Source: Pseudomonadota bacterium
GTDB lineage: Bacteria > Pseudomonadota > Gammaproteobacteria > Xanthomonadales > Xanthomonadaceae
DNA: 7,238 nucleotides
Assembly: GCA_023423675.1 (NCBI GenBank)
Contig: JAFAFD010000430.1
Location: 1 to 7,238 of the forward strand
Reading direction: 5' to 3'
Each line of letters begins with the position of its first letter. Position 1 is the stretch's first letter. Below the pieces are notes generated by a model. The model was not told the DNA's origin. It was given only the letters and a program-made list of their open reading frames with translations, and searched no databases. Positions 5,902 to 7,238 of this stretch are shown piece after piece. Made by a program: the position numbers and the translations under genes.

Positions 5902-7238
5902 TTAGGCCGATGCCGCCGCCTTCACCGCAGCGGACAGGCGATCCAGCGTGTCCTGCATCAGCGTGGCTTCGTCGGCCTCGACAGTGACGCGCACCACCGG
6001 CTCGGTGCCGGACGGACGCAGGAACGCGCGGCCGCGGCCGGCCACGGCCTGCTGTGCGTCAGCCAGCGCCGACTGCACGCTGTCGGCCTGCACCGTGGCC
6101 TTGGCCGAGACATCGCCCAGGCGCACATTGACGGTCTTCTGCGGCACCTTGGCCAGCGGCTGCAGCGCCTGCCGCAGGCTCTGGCCCGTGCGGCGCAGTG
6201 CCACCAGCACCTGCAGGGCGCTGACGATGCCATCGCCGGTGGTCGCCCGGTCCAGGCACAGCAGGTGGCCGGAGGCTTCGCCGCCGAGCACGCCGCCGCC
6301 TTCGATCAGCGCCTGGTGGACGTAGCGATCGCCCACGTTGCTGCGCACGAACGGGATCTGCAGTTCGCCCAGGGCCTTTTCCAGGCCGTAGTTGCTCATC
6401 AGCGTGCCGACCACCGGGCCGCGCAGGCGGCCGTCGGCCTGCCACGCACGGGCCAGGATGTAGAGCAGGTCGTCGCCGTCGACCGGGTTGCCCTGGTCGT
6501 CGGCCATCAGCACGCGGTCGCCGTCGCCGTCGAAGGCGATGCCGAGGTCGGCACCGGTCTCGCGCACCTTGGCGGCCAGGTTGTCGATGTGGGTCGAGCC
6601 CACGCCATCATTGATGTTGACGCCGTTGGGCTCGGCACCGATGCCGATCACTTCGGCACCCAGCTCACGGAACAGCAGCGGTGCGATCTGGTAGGTGGCA
6701 CCGTGGGCGCAGTCGAGCACCAGGCGCACGCCGCGCAGGTCGAAGGTGCGCGGCACGCTGGCCTTGCAGAATTCGATGTAGCGGCCGACCGCTTCGCGCG
6801 CACGCGCGGCCTTGCCCAGCTTTTCCGATTCGGCCGTCACGAACGGCACGTCCAGCGCGGCTTCCAGCGCCAGTTCGGTGGCATCGTCGAGCTTCTCGCC
6901 CTGGGCGGAGAAGAACTTGATGCCGTTGTCGTAGTGCGGGTTGTGCGAGGCACTGATGACGACGCCGGCATCCACGCCCAGGGTGCGGGTGAGGAAGGCC
7001 ACCGCCGGGGTCGGCATCGGCCCCAGCAGCTGCACGTCGGCACCGGCGGCCACCAGGCCGGCTTCCAGTGCGGCTTCGAACATGTAGCCGGAAATACGCG
7101 TGTCCTTGCCGATCACCACGATCGGGCGGCGGCCACCGGGGCCGCGCTGGTCGACCAGCACGCGGCCCAGCGCATTGCCCAGGCGCAGCACGAAGTCGGC
7201 GGAGATCGAACCCTCGCCGACGCGGCCGCGGATGCCGT
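5902..7238 (-). CDS. glmM: Phosphoglucosamine mutase GlmM, 5' end outside window
   Basis: Interconverts glucosamine-6-phosphate and glucosamine-1-phosphate in the cytoplasm, the step before GlmU in UDP-GlcNAc synthesis for peptidoglycan and lipid A. The frame runs unbroken from the right edge, where [20 protein letters not shown] is read (E. coli GlmM has [20 protein letters not shown]), to TAA at 5904-5902. Four alpha-D-phosphohexomutase landmarks are present in order: [16 protein letters not shown], whose second Ser (codon at 6948-6946) is the phosphorylated catalytic residue; the metal-binding loop DGDGDR (6531-6514); the sugar-binding loop GGEASGH; and the phosphate-binding RPSGTEP near the C-terminus. 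About 444 residues are visible; the usual length is about 445-455, so roughly ten N-terminal codons are missing. A GTG at 7191 is internal, not the start. PgmB/ManB-type mutases are less likely because the GIRGRVG and [11 protein letters not shown] segments are GlmM-like. Confidence 0.96.
   Translation of the reverse strand, partial: GIRGRVGEGSISADFVLRLGNALGRVLVDQRGPGGRRPIVVIGKDTRISGYMFEAALEAGLVAAGADVQLLGPMPTPAVAFLTRTLGVDAGVVISASHNPHYDNGIKFFSAQGEKLDDATELALEAALDVPFVTAESEKLGKAARAREAVGRYIEFCKASVPRTFDLRGVRLVLDCAHGATYQIAPLLFRELGAEVIGIGAEPNGVNINDGVGSTHIDNLAAKVRETGADLGIAFDGDGDRVLMADDQGNPVDGDDLLYILARAWQADGRLRGPVVGTLMSNYGLEKALGELQIPFVRSNVGDRYVHQALIEGGGVLGGEASGHLLCLDRATTGDGIVSALQVLVALRRTGQSLRQALQPLAKVPQKTVNVRLGDVSAKATVQADSVQSALADAQQAVAGRGRAFLRPSGTEPVVRVTVEADEATLMQDTLDRLSAAVKAAASA

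Noticed and set aside
7189..7191. GTG as the glmM start
   Set aside because: The frame continues to the window edge with the conserved GIRGRVG region, so this GTG is an internal Val codon.

Overview
The window is ordinary-looking, gene-dense, high-GC chromosomal DNA from a gammaproteobacterium. The mix of genes, the GC-rich third codon positions and the protein sequences suggest Xanthomonadaceae, most likely Stenotrophomonas or a close relative. That assignment rests on sequence familiarity, not on a search.

Layout, left to right. (1) The 3' two thirds of a short-chain dehydrogenase/reductase (SDR) on the + strand, cut by the window edge. (2) A 291-bp convergent gap with no gene, ending in a 15-bp tandem repeat that runs across the stop codon of the next gene. 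(3) A complete isopenicillin-N-synthase-like, 2-oxoglutarate/Fe(II)-type oxygenase on the - strand. (4) A divergent control region with a perfect 9-bp hairpin and two TACAAT boxes. (5) A three-gene + strand operon: a five-helix membrane protein with a periplasmic sulfatase-like domain (YejM/PbgA/LapC, DUF3413 family), a GT4 glycosyltransferase, and a NodB-type polysaccharide deacetylase whose start overlaps the glycosyltransferase stop by 8 bp. (6) A strong bidirectional terminator. (7) glmM (phosphoglucosamine mutase) on the - strand, complete at its 3' end but missing about ten N-terminal codons beyond the window edge.

The common theme from (5) to (7) is the cell envelope. GlmM makes glucosamine-1-phosphate for UDP-GlcNAc, the precursor of peptidoglycan and lipid A. 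The YejM family monitors or controls LPS supply in enterobacteria. A GT4 transferase followed by a cytoplasmic NodB deacetylase suggests addition and then deacetylation of an N-acetylated sugar on an LPS-core or other lipid-linked glycan; this is an inference from context. The SDR and the oxygenase have no evident link to that theme.

I see no mobile element, CRISPR array, tRNA or rRNA, and no clear sign of recent transfer. The points most worth a second look are the YejM-like protein, which keeps metal and nucleophile residues degenerate in the E. coli protein; the operon pairing it with a transferase and a deacetylase; and the oxygenase, which has His where the usual 2-oxoglutarate-binding Arg is expected.
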